A stretch of DNA of 64,000 bases from a virus. Positions 7,548-18,900 of this stretch are shown here, one piece after another. Numbering within the stretch: position 1 is the stretch's first letter; every line of letters begins with the position of its first letter. A program made the position numbers and the translations under genes. The notes beneath the pieces are model-generated. The model made no database searches and had not been told where the DNA came from. It saw only the letters and a program-made list of their open reading frames with translations. The stretch is taken from positions 99,717 to 163,716 of IMG/VR virus record IMGVR_UViG_3300031772_000003; one strand, written 5' to 3'.

Positions 7548-8503
7548 ACCATATTACTTTCGATGTAGTCCACGGTCTGCTTGTATCCCAAACGCTGACC
7601 CCACAGGTGGCTTGCGTCAGCCACATCCCTATAATACGCAGGATCATCCCTCAATCGCTGGAGAGCTACGTACAACTCCTGTTCAGTGCAGGCTTTGACC
7701 ACAGGGCAGCCCCCATAGTAACCAACGAACTGGCACTTGCCCCCACCGTAAACCGTGGGCAGACCCAGCCTCATTGCCTCCAACCCGCTCTTGCCCACAC
7801 CACCAAGCGGCATAATCTGGTCCACAAAGACATGGCACCTCGACTTGGTTTCGATAGCCTGGACATAGGGGACACCCCGTAGTATCTCAATCGGGGTATG
7901 CAGTTGCTTGCAGACACTCTCAATAAGGTCAGTCCCTTTATCCTGCCCCACAACATGATACTTGGCTCCTGGGGTGTGGCAGACCGTAAACTTCCTGAAG
8001 GGTGTGGAAGTATTGACAAGCTCAAAGGGCTGCATCAACGGCACCGCATCGGGGTCGCACCACAGAAGGTCGCACATGGCGAACCTGCGAAGGCATGGCA
8101 GCCCGCCAACGTAACTATTGATCTTGTCGTGCCCAGCCCTGTACCTCGTACCTGACCAGAAAAAGATCAGGCTCTTACCGGCGAGCCACTTCGCTACAAC
8201 GCTATTGCCTGCATCAGGAGCATGCGATAGCCTCATGCCCGTCTTCTTACTGAGGTACGCCGCAACAGTGATCAGCCCATGATAGTCACAGATAAACAGC
8301 TTCTTCACTCTGGACATTAGCCGGTCCACTGCCGCAAAGTCCTTGCCAACCATGAGACCGTCGCCAAACTGGTAGGGGGATGGTATCGCCGTAATGAGGT
8401 GCGTCTTGTACCGAGCCGAGTAATTGCTGAACGCCTGGTTCAGGTTGACTGCACCGCCAAACCCGCCGTGGTGGGATACAAAGAGCATCTCTTCTTCACG
8501 CAT
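7538..8503 (-). CDS. GT4-like glycosyltransferase (GT-B fold), 321 aa
   Basis: The start is taken at the ATG preceded by CGGAGT. The N-terminus (M-L-F-V-S-H-H-G-G-F-G-G-A) has the glycine-rich loop of GT-B enzymes. Near residue 245 the segment M-P-L-G-G-V-G-K-S-G-L-E-A-M-R-L-G-L-P matches the GT4 donor-binding helix (G-x-S-x-x-E-A-x-A-x-G-x-P). It overlaps both neighbours by a few bases. Confidence 0.7.
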   Translation of the reverse strand: MREEEMLFVSHHGGFGGAVNLNQAFSNYSARYKTHLITAIPSPYQFGDGLMVGKDFAAVDRLMSRVKKLFICDYHGLITVAAYLSKKTGMRLSHAPDAGNSVVAKWLAGKSLIFFWSGTRYRAGHDKINSYVGGLPCLRRFAMCDLLWCDPDAVPLMQPFELVNTSTPFRKFTVCHTPGAKYHVVGQDKGTDLIESVCKQLHTPIEILRGVPYVQAIETKSRCHVFVDQIMPLGGVGKSGLEAMRLGLPTVYGGGKCQFVGYYGGCPVVKACTEQELYVALQRLRDDPAYYRDVADASHLWGQRLGYKQTVDYIESNMVWA

Positions 8504-9269
8504 CCCAATACTCCGTTGTGAGCCAAGACTCACCCACGTTGATATAGTCGAAGACCGCCCGTGCCATCTCGTGGTCTACCTGCCCCACCCGCTTACTCTC
8601 AACCTGTATAGCAGTAAGAATGTCATCCAGTCCCCCCCACGGGATCGCGCTCGGCTGTCCTCCATTGTAAATCGACCTACGACCCATAAGCCCCAACTCC
8701 ACCACGCTATTGGCGATCCCATCATGGGGCGTCAAGCGTATCCCCAAGAAGCACCGCTCGTAGATACCTCGAAGGGCAACGCGGTCAAACTGGTACGGAC
8801 TCTCCACGACGTTGACGCCGAAGCCACACCGCTCCACAACGCGGTCAAGAAGGTCTTGGCGATAAAACTTGGGCTTGGTCTTAGGTGCGTAGGCGTAGAT
8901 TTCTGAACCTAGCGGGGTCGGTGAGAAACCATTCATGTCCGACCCCACAATCGGAACGACCTTGCAGGGGACGTTAGCCTTTGCGAGATCGTCCTGTATA
9001 AATGAGGATATGGCAAGGTGCCTCACGTTAGGCTTGGTCATGACTTTCAATGCCGTGGGTGGGAACTTCATGATGTCGGAACCCCGCCATAGCACTATGG
9101 CTAGCCCTTTGTGCCTAGATAAGGCTTGGGCATCGTCAGGTGTGTACAGCCCATAGAAAACAACGGGGGCGGAGGGATCGGTGTAAGGACTCAAGCCATG
9201 CCGATCCACGAAGGGTCCAAATGACTTCTTCACGATCGCACTCATCCTACACTGACCGATCCTACTCAC
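8496..9269 (-). CDS. Putative glycosyltransferase of the surface-glycan cluster, 257 aa
   Basis: The protein has two alternating alpha/beta halves (V-V-F-Y-G-L-Y-T-P-D-D then G-I-R-L-T-P-H-D-G-I-A-N-S-V-V-E-L-G-L-M-G-R). The latter contains an E-L-G-x-x-G-R segment like the GT-B donor-site helix. The GTG start overlaps the upstream TGA (GTGA). A downstream ATG at 9245 is possible. The family assignment is weaker than for its neighbours. Confidence 0.5.
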   Translation of the reverse strand: MSRIGQCRMSAIVKKSFGPFVDRHGLSPYTDPSAPVVFYGLYTPDDAQALSRHKGLAIVLWRGSDIMKFPPTALKVMTKPNVRHLAISSFIQDDLAKANVPCKVVPIVGSDMNGFSPTPLGSEIYAYAPKTKPKFYRQDLLDRVVERCGFGVNVVESPYQFDRVALRGIYERCFLGIRLTPHDGIANSVVELGLMGRRSIYNGGQPSAIPWGGLDDILTAIQVESKRVGQVDHEMARAVFDYINVGESWLTTEYWDA

Positions 9270-9970
9270 GCCTTGCCCCTCATGTATTCTAGCGACCTCT
9301 GCCGAATCAGCTTATCACACGCCTTTTGCTTCGCCCTACCCGACGTTGACATGCTACCAGGTCGTGGGTGCCGATACACGTAGGTCACCACGGGTACATG
9401 CTTAGTCGCACAGCCCGTCTCCCCAAGTAGGACGGCTATCTGATAGTCTACCGCTGAGGAAATCGAGGTATCGAGACCCCGGCTTTTGCGGTAAAAATCC
9501 AGGGACCAGAACTGCTGACACCCCGCTCCCCACCACCCACAGTTACAAATCGCGCTCCATAGGGTAGTACCAGGAGGGAGGGGTTTGCTCCACCCGTGCC
9601 TATCGGTTCCCATAAACTTCCAGGCCGTCCATACATAACCGACAGACGTATCTTGAAAGGGGGGTACACCCACGGACAAGCTATTAGACATCAGGGTATC
9701 ATCACTGCCCAAGAACGTCACCACGTCGCCTGTGGCAGCGTCCAGGGCAGCTTTGAGGGCGGCGGCACAACCGCCGTGGGGGAGCTTGAGCAGGGTAACA
9801 GGCTGGCCCGCTATGAGGCTTTCCACAACGTCGGCAGTATCATCCGTCGAGCCGTCATCGGCGATGATCAACTCCCACTGCTTATGGGTCTGGGCGAACA
9901 CAGAGCGGATCGCCTCAGCTATATAGGGGGCAGTGTTGTAACATGGAACCAACACGCTTACCACTTTCAT
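9266..9970 (-). CDS. Family 2 glycosyltransferase, 234 aa
   Basis: A textbook GT2: the N-terminus V-S-V-L-V-P-C-Y-N-T-A-P-Y-I is followed by I-I-A-D-D-G-S-T-D-D-T near residue 40, then F-L-G-S-D-D as the DxD-like metal site. The start is fixed by an ATGA overlap with the stop of giant polyprotein A; the longer frame upstream overlaps that gene. It is the first of the coupled glycan genes, so their translation is tied to that of the polyprotein. Confidence 0.85.
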   Translation of the reverse strand: MKVVSVLVPCYNTAPYIAEAIRSVFAQTHKQWELIIADDGSTDDTADVVESLIAGQPVTLLKLPHGGCAAALKAALDAATGDVVTFLGSDDTLMSNSLSVGVPPFQDTSVGYVWTAWKFMGTDRHGWSKPLPPGTTLWSAICNCGWWGAGCQQFWSLDFYRKSRGLDTSISSAVDYQIAVLLGETGCATKHVPVVTYVYRHPRPGSMSTSGRAKQKACDKLIRQRSLEYMRGKA

Positions 9971-12900
9971 GCTCTCGCTCTGATATTCACAGGCTGCCAT
10001 TCCCCTGATGGAAGCTGAATGCCGGTGACATGGACGGAACGGCCTTTGAGCAATCGAATCTCCTGCTCCTCCTCACCCAAGGATGGTTGGCAGCGGGCGA
10101 ACAGCGTCCCCTTCCAGTCAACACTCTTTGATGGAACCGACGCCCGGAGGACGACGCAGGGGCCCCCATGCCCCCAATGGCACTCCGCTTTGTCCTCCTC
10201 GTCAGCCCAGTAGACTCCAATCCCCCGTGTCCGGATGTGCTGCCACACCGTAGCGGGATCAACCGGGTCAACGTCGATGGCCCGGTACAGCACCAGGGGG
10301 TCGGACATCCCAGCAATGCCCTCAAGAGCATCGTCCAGAGCCCGCTCGATCTCTTCCCGAACCATCTTCTCCGCACGAGCATCCACCTCCACATCCGTCG
10401 CGTCGTCCCCAAGATCCTCCCGGGCGAGGTCAGCATAATTGTTTATCTCGTCCACGGAGTCGTGCAGCACCGCTGCAACCATCTCCTCCCGCTCCTCGTC
10501 GGTCAGTTCAGGGGCGAGGCTATAGGTGCTGGGCTGGAATGACTCCGCGACCTGCTGCCCCTGGTCAACCACCCGTTTCACAACGCCAGCCCGACGTACA
10601 GTAGGGGGTCGTCGCTTACTTGCTTGCCTTGCCATATCATCATTCACCCATGCAGGAGCTACGTCATAATCCTGCTCTCGCCAAATATCCGCACGGTGGT
10701 TCCCATCATTGATCACGACACTACCATCCACCTCACGAGTAACTACGATAGGAGGGAAGCCCCTACCAAAACTCCGCTGAAGCTCATCCTCTGGGTAGGA
10801 CTCAACCTCAGAGCGAGCCTGCAGCTCACGGGCGAGTAGTTCCACGTCGCTGTCATCATACCCATCATCGGGGTCCCACGGCAAGAAATCGCGCCAGTTA
10901 TCAAACCCAGAGCGATGATATTGCGTCTCCCCCGCGGTCCACCTCTCCAGCATCTCCTCAGCCTGCTCCATAAAAACAGGGTCAAGCTCTCCCTCGCCCT
11001 TACGTAGGGCTTCTGCACCCTGCTTCTCCACACGCTGCGGCTTCAGGTCAGCTAGGTCAACCATAGCGGTATAGACAAAACGGTCTGGCTTAACACCCAC
11101 GAATTGAGCCACCGTCTGCTGCGTCCACTTACCGTAATTGTCCGTAGCATCCCAATCATGCTCCGGCGCTTTTCCCTCGTAGTCATCCACGGGCTGACCA
11201 AGAGGGGGCACCGCAGCTTCAAGCAGGCTCTCGGTTACTTGCTCCCCCTGCTCGACCAACTTCTGGATCTGGTCATACCCGTTCTCGACCACAACCTCAG
11301 CGACCGGGTGCTGGTCAATGTACCTTCGGGCATTCACCAGCTTGCCCGTGTGCTTCAACGCCCGCAACGGCTCACGCGACGTGATCGCTCCCAACTGAAT
11401 CATCTGTGTGGTTACGTCCGCGAGCTTCCCCTTGTCCTTACCTACCAACACCCTCCTTCGAACTTCCTCTCCTTCCACGTCCACCTCATCCCCAACAAGG
11501 AAACCACTACGTTCCTGGGGGTTCTTGAGGATCACACGAAAGGTCTTGCCGTCTGGGGTCTTGGCAGTAACTTGCTCGAACGGGAAGGGAGCTAGATCAG
11601 GATGATCTATGCCTACTTGTTCCTGTATCCCGGACTCGTCCCGCTCGACCAGCTTCTGAATCTGCTCATGTGCGTTCTTCAACAGTGCGGCAAGTCCGAA
11701 GTGTTGGGGCTTGACCCGGTACATCTCCTCCCACGTCACCCACCTATGGCCCTCCGTCTCCCAACCATGTCCAGGCTCGAACTCCTCCGGGACGATGCCG
11801 AGGAAATTGGAGTACTGGAACCCCTCAGTAGTATAGACATAACTCGGCACTAGCTCCATCGAGCCCGTGTACCCCGTCTCCTCAATGAACTCGCGTCGAG
11901 CCGCGGTCTCCGGTGCCTCGTCCTCGATGCGACCCCCCCAGATGCCCCAAGTGTGGGGCTCGTTGACCTCGGAGCTACGGTAGGCCAGCAGGAACCGGCC
12001 CGTGGAGGTGCAGAGGGGGAGGATGCCTGCACCTTGATCGCCCCAGAAATGGCGGCCAGCAGTATTCGCGTAGTAGGTGCCGTGGGGGGTAAGAGCTTCG
12101 ATAAGGGCACCGGCATTGACACAGCGGTCCAGATAATCCACCGCGTCCTCCTGGGACAGGTAGCGATGGTGGTGGGTTATGTTAGAGTCCCACCACTCAA
12201 ACTCCACCTCTGGGCAGTCATCAGGAGATTGGCCAGCCACAAGCTCCCGGAGGGTCTGGAGAGCGGCCACGGCAAATGGTGCTTTGCTGCTGCCTATCTG
12301 TACCTTGAACCCTGAACCATCGTCTCCGGGACGGATACGGATGCTCCCCGCATCCAGGGCAGCCTGGAAGCCATCCTTGCCATACTTACGCTCAGCCCTA
12401 GCGACATGGTGTAGCCCACCACCCCAGGCATTGGTGCCGTGGTCAAACGAACCATCAGACCATACCCATGCACCATAGGGACCAATCTCGTAGGGGCTGA
12501 GGCGGGCTTCCTGCACACTCTCCTCCTGCACCTGCCCCGCGATCTGAATCCACTGCCGCACCAGGTTCTTCATCTCCCACACAGTCATCGTCTCACCGGG
12601 AACCTCGGACTCAACACCGACCTCTGTAGTTAGCTCCACCGTAAAATGTGCGGAGGTGTGGGCAAGAAGGTTCAAGAGGGTGAGGTATGCAGCATTGGAC
12701 GTAAGCCCCGCCATTGGGGGGGCACAACGCACGAACAAAGTAAGGTCCTCTAAATTGACAAGGATGCCCCCATGCTCAATACCCAAGCGGATGCCGGCGG
12801 CGTCATCCCGATCATCATCCGGGACAGCGGGCGCATACTTGTCATAAGCCGCCTTTGCATGGAAATAGCCGGTCTCAATCTCCCCATCACCCCATATCCA

Positions 12901-15900
12901 CGTCCCATTCTCAGCCACGTCCTCAATGCTCGCGTAGGCTTCGGAGAGAGATTCCACCACACTACTAGCCTTTATCCGTAGCTCACGGAGCCTGTCCTCA
13001 AGGGGGGTCCAATCTACCGCCTGACCAGCGATCACCCGTATATCCACGTCAGACTCCCCATATGGCCTCTCAAACTGGCCTGTCTCCTGATTTAGCTTTG
13101 CACCACCACCGGCAGGTTGGCGATGATTAGATAGTCTAATCTCTAGCCCATCCTCTCCATCAAACAACTCAAATTGTAGATACCATGAGTCTGCGAAATC
13201 ATGACAGTTATCTTGCCCGCCTAAGTGAATCAAACCCACAGACTCACACCGCTGAATCACCTCATCTGCTGCCAGAAGCAGGGCATCTCTATATGCAAGA
13301 GCCGCTTGGTAAGTCTCCTCCGCCTCCTGCTTCTTTGCAGCATCCTCTTCGTCTTGCTCGCTATCACGTAATGCAGCATCATAGAGACTTGCCTCCCACG
13401 CCTCGTCCGAATCGTAGTCTCGCCTTGGGAAGGCATCCAGGAGATCGGGTAAGTACTGCCTTAGCTCATCCGGCCAGTCATCCCCTATAACCTCACACAC
13501 CACCCTGTCCAACTGCCCCACGTCATCCACGACTTTGCTCTGCTTGAACCAGGCACGGAACTCCGGGGTGTCCGTGGCGAGCCTGGGGTCGGTAGCCTCC
13601 GTCAGGGCTTCTGCCGTCCAACCGGGTTGAAATGGGATACCAGCCGCGGGCGCTATGCGGGGGAAGTCCATGTAGAAGTCATCGGGCAACCCCGCCCGCT
13701 TCGCATGCCTCTTGGCCAGCGCCAGGAGCTTAGCGGCCTTGCGCTCACACTCCTCAGCATCCTTTGGGTAGCCCAGCCGCTTCCACTCCTCCACCTCATC
13801 CTGTTCCTTGATCGCCATCAAGTAGTAGTGCGTCGCAAGAGAGTAGGACGGAATCCTGTAAGCCCCCTCACTCAGCGCCATGTCCAGCGAGCCCACGGTG
13901 CGGGCATCCACCACGAACCGCCCTTTGCCCATCAAGAACTGCACCGCCAGTTCATACTGAGCCTTCCAGTCAGCCCGCTGCCGATCCTGCCAATGGGTGA
14001 GAAAGTCCCGGTCAGTCCGCTCGATTGCGGAGTAACCCGGCATGCTCCTGCCCTGGAAGTAGGAGAGGTCCTGCCACTGCTCCCCCAATTTGATCTCAGT
14101 CTTCTTGCCATCTTTCCCACTGAACGTCACGGTGCCAATGGTGAACTCTTTGCCTGTCAAGGAGCCGTCACCCACGTATCGTGTGATAGCTTCTGGCTTC
14201 AGGTAGGCAACCGTTGCGTGGGCGTGGTACTCGGGGTGCGTGTCGGTACACTTGAGGTTATCCGAGACGAGCTTGTTGAGCCGGTCCAAGCCGGCACTCT
14301 CGATGTCGTACTTCAACACAGCGGCGTTATCCGAGGATTCGCTAGGAGGGAAGGATGAAAGCTTGCCAAACTTGATCGTGACCCGCTCCTCGCCCTTGAG
14401 GGGCTTCTTCACTTCCTCCGGGTCGGAGGTGTGCAGCCCGTACTTTATCGTAATGTGGGCCTCTGTCTCCCGACCATCCCCCATCAAGTCTTCGTCCTTG
14501 ACCCGCATACCCTGCGCGAGTATGCCCTCCTTAGCCCCACCAATGAGGTCGGCTTGCAGGCAACCATAATCGTGGGTCTCCTCATTTAGAGCCGCGTCCA
14601 ACGCACCGATGGTGCGAGCCTCAAACGTAACGATCTTCTTGGGATTAAATGCGTCCTTTAAGTCGCGCAGCAACGCCTCGGGAATGGGCCGATAGCGCTG
14701 TGCCTCCGGGGGCACTACAGAGACCCAACCAGTCCGCGCATCGTACCTGCCTTTGTAGAGTTTACCTGCTACTCCTGGACCAAACTCTATGTCGTGTGAT
14801 CCAGGAAGGTTGATCCCCTCGTGATCCCTAACATTGATTACCAAACCCCCCGGCCCAGTCCACATCCAGATGGTATGGATAAGACTTTCTTCATCTTCGT
14901 CCTCTCCCCCCTGATCGTGCCCGATCTGAAAATAGAGTTCAGCGGCTTGATCCGCAGGGTCCTGATCCTCATAGGGATCAAAATTGGGGTAAATAGTAGA
15001 TCCCCGCTCGGTGGCTTTTGCAACTTCCCGCTTCCACGATACCGGCCTCTTGGCCTCACTCAGCATGCGGTCTAGCCCCCCTACTGTGGCCTCAGCGGGC
15101 ACCCCTCGGGGCTCGGGCCTGGCCCGACTTGGGTCATAAGCGGCGGGTCCCGCTGTAGACAAGCGCTGGAACTCCTGCTTCGCCAGTTCCATGATCTGGT
15201 CTACCAGAGCCTTCGCCTCCGGATCGCCCTCCACGGACTGGTACAGGACCCGGTACTTCCGGGTATCCTCCCACCGGGCCTCCGGCCCCTTCTCCCGCAC
15301 CAGTTCCCAGTACTCAGCCGCCAGTTCCGTGGCATACGCCCGCTGCTCCCCCGGCCATGAGAAGTAGTAGCCGGCATTCCTGGAGCCGGCGTAGGTCGTG
15401 GGCCAGTCCCCTAAGTCCGTCCGTGCCTTGTCTTCGATGGCGTGGTAGGTCTCGTGCGTCATGATGCCAGCAAACTCTTCCACGAATCTCCTATCGGACA
15501 CCCAAAGATAAATTGCGCCCTCACCGGGCGAGTACATGCCCCCACTTCCAGCCCCGGAATCAGCCCCCGGCGTATACGTGAGTCCGCCCCCATGCGTCTT
15601 GATGTGGACCCGCATCCCAAACAGGTCCCAGCGAAACTTGTCCAGCACCTTCGGGTCTTTGGGCGTAGGAAGCCCCGATGCTTCCAAGTCCTGGATTATG
15701 ATGTCGATGGTCCGCTGGCCGATGACCTCACGTAGAGTAACGGTATAGTCCACACCTACCGGAATCTTCCCATTGAGTTCCTGCGCCCATCTGCGGGCCT
15801 TCTGATAGATCAATGCTGGGACCAAAGATTCGACCAGCAAGTCCAGTTCGCCCACGGTGTGGGCATCAGCGGACATCGCATCCTCAATCACAGGGGCCTC

Positions 15901-18900
15901 GCCTGCCGGGGTGACGGAGTCCAGGGCGATCTCCTGAATGCCGGCCCTACCGGGCTGCTTGTCTGGGTGCCACGAGCCTGTCCGCCTAACGCGCCACACC
16001 CGCGTCGGCGTCGCAGAGGCCAAACTCGCCAAGGGCTTGCCCTTGAGGACCCGGAGGAGCTCTGCCCTGTCATAACGGGTGAGGGCCCGGAGGATTTGCT
16101 TGCCGGCCATCGGCACCGCGGGGTAATCCCCACCAAGTGCGAGGCGGAGAACCCTGGGGGTAACGTGCCGCTTAGCAAAGTCGAGGAGCCAATCAAGGCT
16201 CTTGAGAGTCTCGGCAGGGGTGTAGCCCATGTCGGGATGTACCCGCACGAGCTCGGCATAATGCTCCGGCCTCTCTTGAACCATCTCGATCCACAGGAGA
16301 AGGCCCCCCACATCATCCTCATCAGGGTCCACGTCGGTCAAGGCGGACCCTGGCACCTCGAAGACATAACCCCATGGCTCCTCCTCCACAGGTATGCCGG
16401 GGTGGTTAGCGTAGGAAACGGCCTCCCCAAAAGACGGAGTCAGGTAGACCGCTTCCCGCCGAGCCTGTTGCCATCCCCGTTCCCTGCTCCCCCCTAACGG
16501 CTTGAGGCCCTCCCGGACAATGGCATCCGCTGCGGCTTGAGTGGGGCACCCGTGGTAGTAGGCCGTGGCCCGCATCGGCTCATCGGGGGTTGGGGCCTCC
16601 ATGAGGGATTCAACGAGGTGGGCCAAGCTGCCGATGGACTCCTCAACACCCACGTCATATTCCTCATCATTCAGCTTTGCCCCATAGTAGCCAGGCTTCT
16701 CGTAATACTGGTGGGTCCAGTAGTCCAGCATGTCCTCTGGTACTGTGTCGGCCCGTTGCCACCGACCGCCGATGAGAATATCGTACTGGCTGGGCTCAAG
16801 CACTCGTTCCTCATAGTCGCCAGTGTCCACATATCTATCATTTGGGAATGCCCCACACTGTTGCAGCCTATCGTCCAAGAAATGAGCGGGGATACGGACG
16901 GCGACCCTACTCCGCGCGAGGGACGCATCATCGAGCCAATTAGCCTCGGTAGTAACATAGAACCTGTAGGTTCCCTCCTCATCGGGGTCCTGATCCGCCC
17001 ACCTGTTCTCCTCCCGGGGGATGTCCACAAAAGAGCCGGGCATATCACCGGGATGGGCGGTGTAGAGGCCCTGCCGCAACAACGCTCGCATATCACCTTT
17101 GGGATGATAGCGGTAGTAATAGCTTCCCCTGTGCTGCTGATGTGCAACCGTGTCCTCGGCCAAGGACTCCTCAGCCCTACCCACGAGCAAGGAGGACATG
17201 GGGACTCGTTCCCAGCCGTCTTGTGGGTAAAGGTTCTGCTCCGGGCCCTGGATCAGGTCCTTCCGCCACATCCTATCCGGCCTCAACACCCCGTGGTGAG
17301 CAATGACAATAGGGCTCAGGGCAATAAGCTCCTGCTTCTGCTCCGGTGTCATCAGGGTAAGCAGACACTTCGTGTTCGCTGCCAAGGGGTTCTCCGGGTT
17401 ATCCTGCTCAGCCATCTGCCACAACCAGTCAGGGCATGTCTGCCCGTACTGCCCATCCCACGAAAGAATATAGGACACCTCGGAGTCATCAGGCTCAACA
17501 TCCATGAGAGCGGAGCCGGACACCCCAAACACGTATCCATACCGCTCGTCACTATTCGAGGCATAGTCCGCGGCGACCCCAAAATCAGGTGTCAAGTACA
17601 CCCTACCACGAGTTGGGCAGGCTGCGGGTCCACCCATCTTATCCCACGGTTGACTATACGATCTATCGGGTTGAATCCCAGACCTCGCAATCGCCCGTGC
17701 CTTCCGGGTCGTGGGGCAGCCGTGGTAGTACATCTTCTCGGCCTGCTCCTGTGACGGAGGAGGGGATTCCTGAAGAGCCTCTGAGAGCAGGGAGGACAAG
17801 GGGTACGCTTTCCAACCAGACTGATCCCAATAGTGCCCCTCACCAGGATGACGCAAGCGCCAGACCCGTGTAGGCACCACAGGCCCCAGATGGGCCACGG
17901 TCAATGGCCTCTCCCGCATCACCTCCTGCTTTTGCTCCGGGGTCATTCGCCGGAGGATTTCACGGGGATCGGCCATGTGGGGGCTACCAGGATCGACCGC
18001 AGCAGCTATATCATGGAGCCAATCGGGGGTATCATCACCCCACAGGAGGCTGCCCACCCTATCCTCATCGGGCTCCACGTCCTGCAGGGCCGAACCGGGC
18101 ACCTCGAAGATGTAGCCATCAGGCGGGTAGTCATCGGGGATTCGCGGGTCATGCCCGGACGTAAGAGCATATTCCACAGCAACCCCAAAATCAGGTGTGA
18201 GGTACACGCGCCCCTGCATCGGCTCCACCCGCGGAGACCAATGACGACTCGGTAACTGATCCGGTCTGATCCCAAATCGAGCGATCTCATTGGCCCTTCT
18301 TGCGCTGGAACAACCATGGTAATAGGTCTGCTGGGTCTGTGTCTCAGAAGGGGGCGGGGCCTCGATGAGCATGGCCCGGTCAAGGGACCCAATAGATTCG
18401 CCTACCAACTCAAACAATAACTCCCCACCCGTTCCTCTTACAGGTGCCCCCTGCATCTCAGGGAACCGCTGCTCGATTGCCTCTACAGCATGATGCACCT
18501 TCAGTTTCGCCCCACGATCCCACCTCTCCCACATACCATAGAACTCAATTCCCCACTCCGCCTCCACAGCATCAGGTGGGTAGAAGCAACCCCGCTGAGA
18601 TATGATTTCCTGCTGATCCACATCACACAGCAGCCCACCTCCCTCAGTGTAGCCCAAGACATCCCCACGCTTGTGTCCCGCCCTCCGAAGCAACCAATCC
18701 AGGAGTATTGGCACATGATCTTCCACTGTGGTCATCGTGACCCTGTAGGTGTCCTCATCGCTACCCTCCTCATCATACTCCTCATCATCTTCTATCCCCC
18801 ACTCCCGCGGCTCCCCTTTGACAGACACCCGCAACAATGTTAGCAGGGCTTTACTGCCGTCCATTGTCAAGAGCCCAGTCTCGCGTGACCATACAAAGTA

